A DNA stretch of 64,000 bases from Paraburkholderia bryophila (GCF_003269035.1 NZ_QLTK01000003.1:124001-188000), one strand, 5' to 3'. Positions 8,834-18,114 are shown, numbered from the stretch's first letter. Program-made: numbers and translations. The notes: a model not told the origin generated them from the letters alone.

Positions 8834-10225
8834 ATGTCGCAGACCACTTCTCCCGCCGTGCCGACCGCTTCAGCTCCGAAGGTCGGATTCGTTAGCCTCG
8901 GCTGCCCGAAAGCTTTGGTCGATTCCGAGCAGATCATCACGCAACTGCGCGCCGAAGGTTACGAAATCTCCGGCACCTACGACGGCGCGGACCTCGTGGT
9001 CGTCAATACCTGCGGCTTCATCGACGAGGCGGTGCAGGAAAGTCTCGACGCGATCGGCGAAGCGCTCAACGAAAACGGCAAGGTGATCGTCACCGGCTGT
9101 CTGGGCGCGAAAAAGAGCGCGAGCGGGTCCGGTCTGATCGAAGAAGTGCATCCGAAGGTGCTGGCCGTGACTGGTCCGCACGCGCTGGGCGAAGTGATGC
9201 AGCACGTGCATACCCATCTGCCCAAGCCGCACGATCCGTTCGTCGACCTCGTGCCCGCTGCCGGCGTCAAGCTCACGCCGCGCCACTACGCGTACCTGAA
9301 AATTTCCGAAGGCTGCAACCATCGTTGCACGTTCTGCATCATCCCGTCGATGCGCGGCGACCTCGTGTCGCGTCCCGTCGCCGACGTGATGCTCGAAGCG
9401 GAAAATCTGTTCAAGTCCGGCGTGAAGGAACTGCTGGTGATTTCGCAGGACACGAGCGCCTACGGTGTCGACGTCAAATATCGCACGGGCTTCTGGAACG
9501 GCAAGCCGATCAAGACGCGCATGACCGACCTGGTCGGCGCGCTCGGCGAACTCGCGGCGCAATACGGCGCGTGGGTGCGCCTGCACTACGTGTACCCGTA
9601 CCCGAGCGTCGACGAAGTGATTCCGATGATGGCCGAAGGTCCTTACAAGGGCCACGTGCTGCCGTATCTCGACGTGCCGTTCCAGCACGCGCATCCGGAA
9701 GTGCTCAAGCGCATGAAGCGCCCCGCCAATGCCGAAAAGGTGATGGAGCGCGTGAAGAAGTGGCGCGAAATGTGCCCGGATCTGACCATTCGCAGCACGT
9801 TCATCGCCGGTTTCCCGGGTGAGACCGAAGAGCAGTTTCAGACGCTGCTCGATTTCATCCGCGAGGCGGAGCTGGATCGGGTCGGTTGCTTTGCCTACTC
9901 GCCGGTGGAAGGCGCCACGGCGAACGAACTCGACGGTGCGTTGCCCGACGAAGTGCGCGAAGAGCGTCGCGCGCGTTTCATGGAAGTGGCCGAAGAAGTT
10001 TCGGCGAAGCGCATCGCGAAGAAGGTCGGCAAGACGTTGAAAGTGCTGGTCGACGAAATCAATGCGGATGGCGGCATTGGCCGCACTGCCGCGGACGCGC
10101 CGGAGATCGACGGCGTCGTGTATATCGCGCCGGCAACCAAGGCGTCGAAGCGCTACAAGGTCGGCGATTTCGTGTCGGTGAAAATCACCGGCGCCGACGG
10201 CCACGATCTGTGGGGCGAGGTTTAA
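8834..10225 (+). CDS. rimO: Ribosomal protein S12 methylthiotransferase RimO
   Basis: A radical-SAM enzyme that methylthiolates the conserved aspartate of ribosomal protein S12. The 463-residue protein has the N-terminal MTTase domain with Cys24, Cys60 and Cys89 for one iron-sulfur cluster, the radical-SAM motif CNHRCTFC (Cys161, Cys165, Cys168) for the other, and a C-terminal TRAM domain. The motifs [12 protein letters not shown] and [11 protein letters not shown] are those of RimO rather than MiaB. ATG 8834 is chosen because the conserved sequence starts soon after. The next gene starts three bases after its stop. Confidence 0.96.
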   Translation: MSQTTSPAVPTASAPKVGFVSLGCPKALVDSEQIITQLRAEGYEISGTYDGADLVVVNTCGFIDEAVQESLDAIGEALNENGKVIVTGCLGAKKSASGSGLIEEVHPKVLAVTGPHALGEVMQHVHTHLPKPHDPFVDLVPAAGVKLTPRHYAYLKISEGCNHRCTFCIIPSMRGDLVSRPVADVMLEAENLFKSGVKELLVISQDTSAYGVDVKYRTGFWNGKPIKTRMTDLVGALGELAAQYGAWVRLHYVYPYPSVDEVIPMMAEGPYKGHVLPYLDVPFQHAHPEVLKRMKRPANAEKVMERVKKWREMCPDLTIRSTFIAGFPGETEEQFQTLLDFIREAELDRVGCFAYSPVEGATANELDGALPDEVREERRARFMEVAEEVSAKRIAKKVGKTLKVLVDEINADGGIGRTAADAPEIDGVVYIAPATKASKRYKVGDFVSVKITGADGHDLWGEV

Positions 10226-10228
10226 AGC

Positions 10229-11188
10229 ATGTCGGTCAGCGCAACCGCTGCAACCGCTGCCCAGCCGGCGCGGGCGCCCGAGATCCTCGCGCTCGGCGAG
10301 GCGATGATCGAATTCAACCAGTCGGCGAAAGATCAGCCGAACTATCTGCAAGGCTTTGGCGGCGATACGTCGAACTTCTGCATCGCCGCCGCACGGCAAG
10401 GCGCGCGCACCGGTTTCGTGTCCGCCGTTGGCGCGGATCATTTCGGCCGTCTGCTGATCGACCTGTGGGAACGCGAGCAAGTCGACACGGCACTCGTCAA
10501 AGTCGATCAGCAGGCATCCACCGGCGTGTATTTCGTGTCGCACGGCCCTGACGGCCACGCGTTCGACTATCTGCGCGCCGGTTCGGCCGCGAGCCGCTAT
10601 GCGCCGCACGATCTGCCGCGCGACGCGATCGCCGCGGCCAGGGTCGTCCATCTTTCCGGCATCAGCCTTGCGATCAGCCTGAGCGCGTGCGACGCCGCGC
10701 TGGAAGCGATCGCGCACGCGCGAGCCAACGGCGTGCGCGTGAGCTTCGACACCAACCTGCGTCTGAAGCTGTGGCCGCTGGCGCGCGCTCGCGCGGTGAT
10801 GCTCGAGGCGATCCGCCAGACCGACATCTGCCTGCCGAGCTGGGACGACGTGACCGACCTCACGGGTTTGACGGGCCGCGACGAGATCGTCGATTTCCTG
10901 TTGTCGCACGGCCCGGGCGTGGTCGCGCTCAAGCTCGGCAAGGAAGGCTCGTACATCGCGACCCCGCACGAGCGGCGCGTCGTGCCGGGCTTCGCGGTCA
11001 ACGCCGTCGACGCCACCGGCGCGGGCGACTGCTTCGGCGGCGCGTTTATCGCGCGCGTGGTGGCGGGCGACGATCCATTTACCGCGGCGCGCTATGCGAA
11101 CGCCGCTGCGGCCCTGTCCACGCAGGGTTACGGCGCGGTCGCGCCGATTCCCTCGCGGGCGGCGGTCGAACAGCGGCTGGCGGGCTGA
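10229..11188 (+). CDS. kdgK: PfkB-family sugar kinase, probably 2-dehydro-3-deoxygluconokinase
   Basis: A 319-residue carbohydrate kinase of the ribokinase (PfkB) fold. The second signature AVDATGAGDCFGGAF near the C-terminus contains the catalytic Asp, and GGDTSNFCIAAARQG near residue 48 is the first signature. The N-terminal pattern ALGEAMIEFNQ resembles KdgK, which phosphorylates 2-keto-3-deoxygluconate to feed the Entner-Doudoroff split. It follows rimO by three bases and is probably co-transcribed with it. Substrate assignment is from resemblance; other sugar substrates are possible. Confidence 0.82.
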   Translation: MSVSATAATAAQPARAPEILALGEAMIEFNQSAKDQPNYLQGFGGDTSNFCIAAARQGARTGFVSAVGADHFGRLLIDLWEREQVDTALVKVDQQASTGVYFVSHGPDGHAFDYLRAGSAASRYAPHDLPRDAIAAARVVHLSGISLAISLSACDAALEAIAHARANGVRVSFDTNLRLKLWPLARARAVMLEAIRQTDICLPSWDDVTDLTGLTGRDEIVDFLLSHGPGVVALKLGKEGSYIATPHERRVVPGFAVNAVDATGAGDCFGGAFIARVVAGDDPFTAARYANAAAALSTQGYGAVAPIPSRAAVEQRLAG

Positions 11189-11261
11189 CGCCACGCGCTT
11201 CGGCGTAAAGCGCGGTGGCGCCCGGCAAGATTATCTTGAGAGACTAAAAGAGGAGCGAGCG

Positions 11262-12446
11262 ATGCAACGAGACGTAGTGGTGGTAAGCGGTGTGCGTACG
11301 GCAATCGGCGGTTTCGGCGGCAGTCTGAAGGATTTTCCGCCGACCGATCTCGGTGCGCGCGTCGTGCGTGAAGCGCTGGCACGCGCCAACGTGTCGGGTG
11401 ACGAAGTCGGGCACGTGGTGTTCGGCAACGTCGTGCACACCGAGCCGAAAGACATGTATCTGGCGCGGGTGGCCGCGATCAACGGCGGCGTCGCGCAGCA
11501 CGCGCCCGCGCTGACCGTGAACCGCCTGTGCGGCTCGGGCTTGCAGGCCATTATCTCGGCTGCGCAAAGCGTGCTGCTCGGCGACGCCGACATCGCGATC
11601 GGCGGCGGCGCGGAGAACATGAGCCGCGCACCGTACTCGATGCCCGCTGCGCGCTTCGGCCAGCGCATGGGCGACGCGCGCCTCGTCGACATGATGGTCG
11701 GCGCGCTGAACGACCCGTTCCAGTCGATCCACATGGGCGTGACCGCTGAAAACGTGGCGCGCAAATACGACATCTCGCGCGAAGCGCAAGACGCGCTCGC
11801 GCTCGAATCGCATCGCCGCGCGGCCAACGCGATCGCGAACGGCTACTTCAAGGATCAGATCCTGCCGATCACGATCCCGTCGAAGAAGGGCGACGTCGTG
11901 TTCGACACCGACGAACACGCGCGCCTGAGCGCCACGCCGGAAGACTTTTCCAAACTCAAGCCGGTGTTCGCGAAGGAAAACGGCACGGTCACGGCCGGCA
12001 ATGCGTCGGGCATCAACGACGCCGCTGCGGCCGTCGTGCTGATGGAGCGCAGCGTCGCCGAGCAGCGCGGCATCAAGCCGCTTGCGCGACTGGTGTCGTA
12101 CGCGCATGCGGGCGTCGATCCGGCGTACATGGGTATCGGCCCGGTCCCGGCCAGCCGCAAGGCGCTCGAGCGCGCGGGTCTGACGGTCGCCGATCTCGAC
12201 GTGATCGAAGCCAATGAAGCCTTCGCCGCACAGGCCTGCGCGGTCAGCAAGGAACTGGGCTTCGACCCGGCCAAGGTGAACCCGAACGGGTCGGGCATTT
12301 CGCTCGGCCATCCGATCGGCGCGACCGGCGCGCTGATCACCGTGAAGGCGCTGTATGAACTGCAGCGCGTCGGCGGCCGCTATGCGCTGGTGACAATGTG
12401 CATTGGCGGCGGGCAAGGGATCGCGGCGATCTTCGAACGGATCTGA
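11262..12446 (+). CDS. bktB: Beta-ketothiolase, BktB type
   Basis: A second thiolase, 394 residues, with Cys90 (NRLCGSG), His350 (LGHPIGATG) and Cys380 (MCIGGGQG). The sequence resembles C. necator BktB over most of its length (for example VVVVSGVRTAIGGFGG and HVVFGNVVHTEPKDMYL). BktB accepts propionyl-CoA and makes 3-ketovaleryl-CoA, giving valerate-containing copolymers; that function is inferred here. An AGGAG ribosome binding site precedes ATG 11262. The frame is also open upstream inside the kinase gene but only the chosen start fits the family. Confidence 0.9.
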   Translation: MQRDVVVVSGVRTAIGGFGGSLKDFPPTDLGARVVREALARANVSGDEVGHVVFGNVVHTEPKDMYLARVAAINGGVAQHAPALTVNRLCGSGLQAIISAAQSVLLGDADIAIGGGAENMSRAPYSMPAARFGQRMGDARLVDMMVGALNDPFQSIHMGVTAENVARKYDISREAQDALALESHRRAANAIANGYFKDQILPITIPSKKGDVVFDTDEHARLSATPEDFSKLKPVFAKENGTVTAGNASGINDAAAAVVLMERSVAEQRGIKPLARLVSYAHAGVDPAYMGIGPVPASRKALERAGLTVADLDVIEANEAFAAQACAVSKELGFDPAKVNPNGSGISLGHPIGATGALITVKALYELQRVGGRYALVTMCIGGGQGIAAIFERI

Positions 12447-12542
12447 GAGCGGGTCTGATTCTGGCTCCGGGATTCGCGATCTGACGTTCGCGACGGTCGC
12501 GAGCATGTAGAAATCAGGTAGCAAGCAACAAGGAAGGGATTG

Positions 12543-13244
12543 ATGCAGGAATTGAACGCGAGACACGTAGCAACACTTGGAGCAACACACACAGCAACGT
12601 GCGGAGCAACGCGGCGGCGCGGTTGGGCCGCGATGCGTGTTGCCGTGTTGCTGTGCGCCGGTATGGCCACCTTGACGTCGACGCAGGCATGGGCGCAAAG
12701 CGATGCGGTGAAGGAACTGGCGGCGCCCCCGGCGATCCAGTTGCCGCTCAAGCCGAGCCCCGAGTTCGCCAGATTCCCGCGCTACGTCGGCATGCTGGGC
12801 GCGCGTCAGATCGTGCTGCGACTCGGCGCGAAAACCGACGATCCCTCCGGCGTGCACGGCGAGTATCAATTCACGGACACCGGCGAGGTGATCCTGATCG
12901 CCGGCGACCATGACGGCGACACGCTCGAAGTCGAGGAATCGAACGACGGCACGCATATCACCGGCAACTGGGTCGGCAAGTTCGCGGCAGATGGCTCGGT
13001 GGCGGGCGATCGTATGAATGTCGACGATTCCGACCCGCAGCCGTTCGATCTGAAGCCGCTGGCGGCGGGACAAGCGGTGCCGCCTCCCGGCGCGCCGGCC
13101 TCGGCGACTGCGGCGATCGGCGCGAACACCGCTGCCGCCGCACCGCAAGCGTCGGCGGTCGGCGCGGGCGGCGCACCGGGCTCGGCGCCCGCAAACGGCG
13201 GCCACGCCGTGGGCGGCGTCAGCAATCTGCAAACCGGCGAATGA
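12543..13244 (+). CDS. Exported protein of unknown function
   Basis: A 233-residue protein with good ribosome binding sequence (AAGGAAGGG) before ATG 12543. The N-terminus has about 30 polar residues, then a hydrophobic run (MRVAVLLCAGMATLTSTQAWAQ, residues near 31-52 in total, shown in part) ending in an AWAQ signal-peptidase-like site. It could therefore start at the internal ATG 12633. The middle is a compact region of about 120 residues with acidic motifs (TDTGEVILIAGDHDGD), and the last 60 residues are Ala/Gly/Pro-rich and probably disordered. I do not recognise the family. Confidence 0.7.
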   Translation: MQELNARHVATLGATHTATCGATRRRGWAAMRVAVLLCAGMATLTSTQAWAQSDAVKELAAPPAIQLPLKPSPEFARFPRYVGMLGARQIVLRLGAKTDDPSGVHGEYQFTDTGEVILIAGDHDGDTLEVEESNDGTHITGNWVGKFAADGSVAGDRMNVDDSDPQPFDLKPLAAGQAVPPPGAPASATAAIGANTAAAAPQASAVGAGGAPGSAPANGGHAVGGVSNLQTGE

Positions 13245-13413
13245 AGCCGCTCACGCGCGGGCCTCACAGTCCGCGCGTGAGCGAGTCCGTGCGCGCATCC
13301 GTGCACGAGACAACATCGCACCGGCTCGCCGGCTGCATTGATTGCGACCGCCGCGGCGTCTGTCCTGAAACCGCGTAGTCTTCGTATCTGTCTGTCTTTC
13401 ACCGAATCTCACC

Positions 13414-14598
13414 ATGACCCAATCCAAACTCAAACGCGCTCTGCAAACCCGTATCGTGCGTGCCGAGGATCAGCTCACGCCGGGCTTCGAGTCGTTCTCG
13501 ATGCCGGTCACGCGCGCGTCGACGGTCGTGTTTCCCGATCTCGCGACCATGCGCGCGCTCGACTGGAAAAACGACGCGCAGTGGCGCTACGGCCTGCACG
13601 CCACGCCGACTTCGCTGGTGCTGGCGCAGCGGCTGGCCACGATCGAAGGCGGCAATCACGCGCTGCTGCAGCCGTCCGGGTTGTCGTCGATTTCGAATGT
13701 GTATTTTGGCCTCGTCAAGGCCGGCGACGACGTGCTGATTCCGGATAACGTCTACTCGCCGAACCGCGATCATGGCGACTGGCTGGCGCGCGATTTCGAT
13801 ATCACGGTGCGCTATTACGATCCGCTGATCGGCGCGGGTATCGCCGATCTGATCCAGCCGAACACGCGGCTGATCTGGCTCGAAGCGCCGGGCTCGGTGA
13901 CGATGGAAGTGGCCGATGTGCCGGCGATCACCGCAGTGGCGCGGGCGCGCAACGTCGTCACGGCGATCGACAACACGTGGTCGGCCGGGCTCGGTTTCCG
14001 GCCGTTCGACCACGGCGTCGACATTTCGGTGCAGGCGCTGACCAAATACCAGTCGGGCGGCGGCGACGTGCTGATGGGCGCGACGATTACCGTCGATCGC
14101 GAGTTGCATCTGAAGCTGAAGGCGGCGCGTATGCGCATGGGTATCGGCGTGTCGTCGGACGATTGTTCGCTGATTCTGCGCAGCCTGCCGAGCATGCAAC
14201 TGCGCTTCGCGCAGCATGACCGGGCCGCGCTCGAGCTCGCCGTCTGGCTGAAGACGCGGCCTGAAATCGCCGCGGTGTTGCACCCGGCGCTGGCCGACTG
14301 CCCGGGTCACGAGTTTTTCAAACGCGACTTCACGGGCGCGGGCGGACTGTTTTCCGTGGTGTTCGACGGCCGCTACAGCGCGGCGCAAATCGACACGTTC
14401 TGCGAGTCGCTCGAACTCTTCTCGATCGGCTGGAGCTGGGGCGGCGCGCAGAGCCTCGTGATGCCGTACGACGTCGCGTCGATGCGTACCGCCGGGCAAT
14501 GGCCGCATCGCGGCACCCTGGTGCGCTTCTACATGGGTCTCGAAGAAGCGGCGGATCTGCGCGCGGATATCGAGCAGAGTCTGGCGGCGTTGGCTTGA
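13414..14598 (+). CDS. metC: Cystathionine beta-lyase
   Basis: A 394-residue Cys/Met-metabolism PLP enzyme that splits cystathionine into homocysteine, pyruvate and ammonia in methionine synthesis. The PLP lysine lies in the motif ALTKYQSGGGDVLMG; TYSP-like substrate contacts appear as DNVYSPNRDHG, and the phosphate-binding region as LQPSGLSS. The start MTQSKLKRALQTRIV fits the family, although no Shine-Dalgarno sequence is clear. It is followed by a strong terminator. MetC rather than cystathionine gamma-synthase is suggested by the MetC-like AIDNTWSAGLGFRPFDHG stretch. Confidence 0.9.
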   Translation: MTQSKLKRALQTRIVRAEDQLTPGFESFSMPVTRASTVVFPDLATMRALDWKNDAQWRYGLHATPTSLVLAQRLATIEGGNHALLQPSGLSSISNVYFGLVKAGDDVLIPDNVYSPNRDHGDWLARDFDITVRYYDPLIGAGIADLIQPNTRLIWLEAPGSVTMEVADVPAITAVARARNVVTAIDNTWSAGLGFRPFDHGVDISVQALTKYQSGGGDVLMGATITVDRELHLKLKAARMRMGIGVSSDDCSLILRSLPSMQLRFAQHDRAALELAVWLKTRPEIAAVLHPALADCPGHEFFKRDFTGAGGLFSVVFDGRYSAAQIDTFCESLELFSIGWSWGGAQSLVMPYDVASMRTAGQWPHRGTLVRFYMGLEEAADLRADIEQSLAALA

Positions 14599-14648
14599 AC
14601 ACCTGAGCCGTATCCCACGAAGATTCGCAGAAGATTCGAAGGACGGTC

Positions 14649-14687
14649 AAGCCCATCGGGACGTGCTCCCGGTGGGCTTTTTTGTTT
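14649..14687 (+). terminator. Rho-independent terminator after metC
   Basis: Stem AAGCCCATCGGGA paired with TCCCGGTGGGCTT (one G-T pair) and a five-base loop, followed by TTTTTTGTTTG. Confidence 0.85.
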
Positions 14688-14796
14688 GTCAAGATAGCCG
14701 GTTGACCTGACCATCCGGCCGAATGTTCAGCGCGACGTTGCGCCGCTACGATGATGTGCATCCCGACTAACGGTTGCCACATCATGGTGAGTTTCG

Positions 14797-15246
14797 ATGA
14801 ATCTATTCTTCTGGACGTTGCTGAATCTTGGCGTGCCGATCATCGGCCCGATCTTTACGCTCGCGCTCGTCGCCCCCGCACGCGGTTGGCGCGCCGCAGG
14901 AACGCTGATCGCCGCATCGGTGAAAGACGGCCAACTATTCTGGTGTGCGACCGGCTTGTGTGCGTCCGCGATTTATGAGGGATTGACGGAACTGGAGCGC
15001 GGCAGCGACAACGTGTCGATGCTGGAGATCGGCATGATGGCCTGTTGTCTGGTTGGCTTTTCGTGCTCGGTCATCGTCATGGCGTGCCTGCTCGACGCGC
15101 ATGACGAACGTGGAGGAGCCACGAGTCGCGCTCAGCGCACCGGGTTCGTTGCCGGAGGATTTCCGCGAGGTGCGATCGGCACGTCGATTTTCCTGGTGGC
15201 CGCCGCCGCTGTTTTTTTTGCAATCGTTCATGCCTATCCACGATAG
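14797..15246 (+). CDS. Small integral membrane protein, unknown
   Basis: A 149-residue protein with about four hydrophobic segments: residues 3-25, 48-60, 73-100 and 126-146. The loop between the third and fourth segments is polar and charged. No known domain was recognised. ATG 14797 follows a GGTGAG-like ribosome binding site. It stands between the metC terminator and serB, in DNA somewhat less GC-rich than its neighbours, and next to a 43-residue membrane peptide on the same strand. These features suggest an accessory pair, but no function can be assigned. Confidence 0.6.
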   Translation: MNLFFWTLLNLGVPIIGPIFTLALVAPARGWRAAGTLIAASVKDGQLFWCATGLCASAIYEGLTELERGSDNVSMLEIGMMACCLVGFSCSVIVMACLLDAHDERGGATSRAQRTGFVAGGFPRGAIGTSIFLVAAAAVFFAIVHAYPR

Positions 15247-15296
15247 GTTTTTTCAGATAGCAGGGCATTTAGACTGCCGTTTTCAGCGAGGTACGT

Positions 15297-15428
15297 ATGA
15301 AGACAATAGCCGCTTATTTCGAATCCAGCGAAAACGTCGAACGCTTTGTGGTGCGGGTCGGCACGTTCGCGACTGTTATAAGTCTGCTCACGTCCGTGGC
15401 ACTTCTTATCGATATCCTAAATAGATAA
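15297..15428 (+). CDS. 43-residue putative membrane peptide
   Basis: Reads MKTIAAYFESSENVERFVVR, then a hydrophobic segment VGTFATVISLLTSVALLIDIL and the end NR. A GCGAGG ribosome binding site precedes ATG 15297 by about six bases. One transmembrane helix is likely. It lies 50 bases after the 149-residue membrane protein. It is too short for default gene finding; a single-helix topology with a start signal makes it plausible but unproven. Confidence 0.45.
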   Translation: MKTIAAYFESSENVERFVVRVGTFATVISLLTSVALLIDILNR

Positions 15429-15452
15429 GCCGACCCGGTCGGCAGGATTTCG

Positions 15453-15482
15453 GCTGGCGGAGTTTCGTAAAAGTCCGCCAGC
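15453..15482. terminator. Hairpin between convergent genes
   Basis: Nine-base perfect inverted repeat GCTGGCGGA / TCCGCCAGC with a 12-base loop. It lies between the 43-residue ORF and serB, which converge on it. T-runs are weak on both sides, so it may be a bidirectional terminator or a 3' end stabiliser. Confidence 0.45.
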
Positions 15483-15491
15483 ATTCACGCA

Positions 15492-16331
15492 TCAGAACAG
15501 CCGCAACAAGCCGTCCAGTCCCACGTAGTTGAACGCCACGCTAGCCGCTTCGCGCACCACCGGCTTCGCGCGGAACGCCACGGACAATCCGGCTTCGGCC
15601 ATCATCTTCAGATCGTTCGAGCCGTCGCCCATGGCAATCGCGCGACTCGGCTTGATGCTCAACTGGGTGCAGATCTCGCGCAGCGTGCGTGCCTTGACGT
15701 CGGCGTTGACGATCTCTCCGATCACCTTGCCGGTCAGTTTGCCGTCCACGATCTCGAGCGTGTTCGCGCGGATGAAATCCAGACCGAGGCGCTGCTTCAG
15801 TTTTTCGGTGAAGAACGTGAATCCGCCTGATACCAGCAGCGTTTTCAATCCGGCGGCTTTGGCGCCTGCGAGCATCTGTTCCGCACCCGGCGAGAGTTGC
15901 AGCCGTTCTTCGTAAACCCGTTCGAGCGCGCTGGCGTCGAGACCCTGGAGCAGCGCGACGCGCCGCGTCAGGCTCTCGTTGAAGTCCTTGATTTCGCCGC
16001 GCATCGAAGCCTCGGTGATCGCGGCGACTTCGGCTTTCAGGCCGCAGAAGTCTGCGATTTCGTCGATGCATTCGATCGTGATCAGCGTCGAGTCCATGTC
16101 CATCGCGACCAGCCCGAAGTCACGCAGCTCGCGGCCGGGTTCGATAAAAGCATAATCCAGCCGATGGGTGGCGCAGTAGACGTCGAGATCGGCGCGCTGA
16201 TCGACGTTGGCGTCGGCGATGCGAAGCGCGTTCGCATCGATCTGGACGGCGTGCGAGCCGCGTGCCAGCGCGATCAGCGTTTTGTGATGGTCGGCGGAAA
16301 GAGGAGCTGGGCTTTGAATGACGAGGTTCAT
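15492..16331 (-). CDS. serB: Phosphoserine phosphatase SerB
   Basis: Last step of serine synthesis: dephosphorylates O-phospho-L-serine. The 279-residue HAD-family protein has the nucleophile motif DMDST with Asp78 and Asp80, motif II in LLVSGGFTFF, and motif III/IV in KPSRAIAMGDGSNDLKM. An N-terminal region of about 70 residues resembles a degenerate ACT-like domain, as in other proteobacterial SerB proteins. Length is typical. It is transcribed divergently from the P450 gene. Confidence 0.95.
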   Translation of the reverse strand: MNLVIQSPAPLSADHHKTLIALARGSHAVQIDANALRIADANVDQRADLDVYCATHRLDYAFIEPGRELRDFGLVAMDMDSTLITIECIDEIADFCGLKAEVAAITEASMRGEIKDFNESLTRRVALLQGLDASALERVYEERLQLSPGAEQMLAGAKAAGLKTLLVSGGFTFFTEKLKQRLGLDFIRANTLEIVDGKLTGKVIGEIVNADVKARTLREICTQLSIKPSRAIAMGDGSNDLKMMAEAGLSVAFRAKPVVREAASVAFNYVGLDGLLRLF

Positions 16332-16495
16332 GGACGACGCAGAGACGCAGAAGAGGACGGGGACGCAGCGCGCGGAAAATCCCGCTATTGTAACGGCTCG
16401 AGTAACGGCTCGACGACGGGCGCCCAGGTAAGCACCGGCGGGTGCAATCCTGAAGCGTCCGGTTCATACTGGCGCATCCCTAACGGAGACAACGC

Positions 16496-17749
16496 ATGCC
16501 CCCGGCGACCGCCAGCGATCCATCCACCCTCGCGCGCGATTTCGATCTGCGCCAACTGAACCCAGCGTTTTACGCCGACCCGTATCCGGTCTACCACGCG
16601 CTACGCACCCACGAACCGATCCGACGCATGCCGGACGGCTCGTTGTTTCTGACACGGTTTCGCGACGTCCAGGCCGTCTATCGCGATCCGAAAACCTTCA
16701 GCTCCGACAAGACCGTCGAATTCAAGCCGAAGTACGGCGACTCGCCGCTCTACGCGCATCACACAACCAGTCTGGTTTTCAACGATCCACCGCGTCATAC
16801 GCGCGTGCGCAAACTGATCGCGGGGGCATTGACGGCGCGTGCGATCGCGGCGATGGAACCGGGGCTGGTCCGCCTCGTCGATGGTCTGCTCGATGCGGCG
16901 GCCGAACGTGGGCGCATCGATCTGATCGGCGAGTTCGCATCGGCAATTCCGGTCGAGATCATCGGCAATCTGCTCGACGTACCGCACGCCGAGCGCGAGC
17001 CGCTGCGCGACTGGTCGCTGGCAATACTCGGCGCGCTCGAACCGTCGCTCACCGACACGCAACTCGAGCGGGGCAATCGCGCCGTAAGCGAATTCGTCGC
17101 GTATTTGCGCGATCTGGTCGCACGGCGGCGGCGCGAGCCCGGCGACCCGCAGCACGATGTGCTGACGCGTCTGATTCAGGGCGAGGAGGGGGGCGAGCAG
17201 TTGTCCGAGATGGAACTGCTGCAGAACTGCATTTTCATTCTGAACGCCGGGCATGAGACGACCACCAATCTGATCGGCAACGGCCTCGTCACGCTCACCG
17301 ACTGGCCCGAAGCGCGCGCCGCGTTGCTGGCCGAGCCGTCGCTGATCGAGTCGGCGGTCGAGGAATGTTTGCGCTTCGAAAGTTCGAACCAGCTGGGCAA
17401 CCGGATGGCGACCGTCGACACCGAGATCGGTGGCGTCGCGGTCGTGCGCGGCACGCCGGTCACGTTGTGCATCGGCGCGGCCAATCGCGATCCCGAGCAT
17501 TTCGCCGAGCCGGACCGGTTCGATATTCGTCGTACGCCGAACCGGCATCTCGCGTTCGGCTTCGGCATTCATCAGTGCGCAGGGTTGTCGCTCGCGCGGC
17601 TGGAGGCGCGGATTGCGATCGGCCGCTTTGTGCAGCGGTTTCCGGATTACCGGCTGGACGGCGAGCCGACGCGGGGCGGGCGCGTGCGGTTTCGAGGATT
17701 TGCCGCGGTGCCGGTGGCGCTTGAGGCGGCGCGGCGGCCGGCCGCGTAG
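16496..17749 (+). CDS. Cytochrome P450
   Basis: A 417-residue soluble bacterial P450. The haem-binding loop FGFGIHQCAG has Cys361 as the thiolate ligand; the I-helix motif AGHETTTN (residues 251-258) contains the acid-alcohol pair for oxygen activation; and EECLRFES supplies the ExxR motif. The pattern resembles CYP107/CYP109-like hydroxylases. A GGAG ribosome binding site precedes ATG 16496. No ferredoxin or ferredoxin reductase gene lies nearby, so electrons must come from partners elsewhere. The substrate cannot be told from the sequence. Confidence 0.9.
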   Translation: MPPATASDPSTLARDFDLRQLNPAFYADPYPVYHALRTHEPIRRMPDGSLFLTRFRDVQAVYRDPKTFSSDKTVEFKPKYGDSPLYAHHTTSLVFNDPPRHTRVRKLIAGALTARAIAAMEPGLVRLVDGLLDAAAERGRIDLIGEFASAIPVEIIGNLLDVPHAEREPLRDWSLAILGALEPSLTDTQLERGNRAVSEFVAYLRDLVARRRREPGDPQHDVLTRLIQGEEGGEQLSEMELLQNCIFILNAGHETTTNLIGNGLVTLTDWPEARAALLAEPSLIESAVEECLRFESSNQLGNRMATVDTEIGGVAVVRGTPVTLCIGAANRDPEHFAEPDRFDIRRTPNRHLAFGFGIHQCAGLSLARLEARIAIGRFVQRFPDYRLDGEPTRGGRVRFRGFAAVPVALEAARRPAA

Positions 17750-18114
17750 CCTGGCGCGCGGCTTCGTGGCGCCGCGCCGGAACGTGTGGCGCGACAGACA
17801 CCGCGCTCCGTATCTTTTGCCTGTCTGACGCAAGACTTACAGCCCGAGCCTCGACGCAATCGGCGCGGCATCGCCGCGCCTTGGCCATTTAGCCGGCCAT
17901 CCCAGCTCCAGCCTAGCCTTGGCCCCAGCTTCAGCTCCAGCTCCAGCTCCAGCTCCAGCTCCAGCTCCAGCTCCAGCTCCAATCCCAGTCCACGTCCACG
18001 TCCACGTCCACATCCAGCCCCCCTCGGCCCCCGCCAGGCCACCGCCGGGTGCCCGGCACCACCCCGTGGCACGCCGCCTGCTTCATGCTGGCTCTCGGGC
18101 CAACGGAGCGGACG
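17750..18114. other. Repeat-bearing intergenic region upstream of ku
   Basis: About 365 bases without a supportable gene. It holds a hexanucleotide repeat tract (17932-17980) and a second short tract (17990-18013). Open frames across it encode only Ser-rich or Pro/Ala repeats from the tract itself. Confidence 0.6.
17932..18013. repeat. Tandem hexanucleotide repeats upstream of ku
   Basis: About eight perfect copies of CAGCTC run from 17932 to 17980. After nine bases follow three copies of CCACGT and a CCACAT variant (17990-18013). The tracts end about 100 bases before the ku start, within its probable promoter or leader. Such microsatellites can change copy number by slipped-strand mispairing. 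Confidence 0.9.

Noticed and set aside
8870..11194. 774-codon open frame opposite rimO and the sugar kinase
   Set aside because: It spans two clear genes on the other strand and has no recognisable domain.
17932..18013. CRISPR array or origin iterons at the hexamer tract
   Set aside because: The repeats are six bases long without spacers, and no Cas or replication genes lie nearby.
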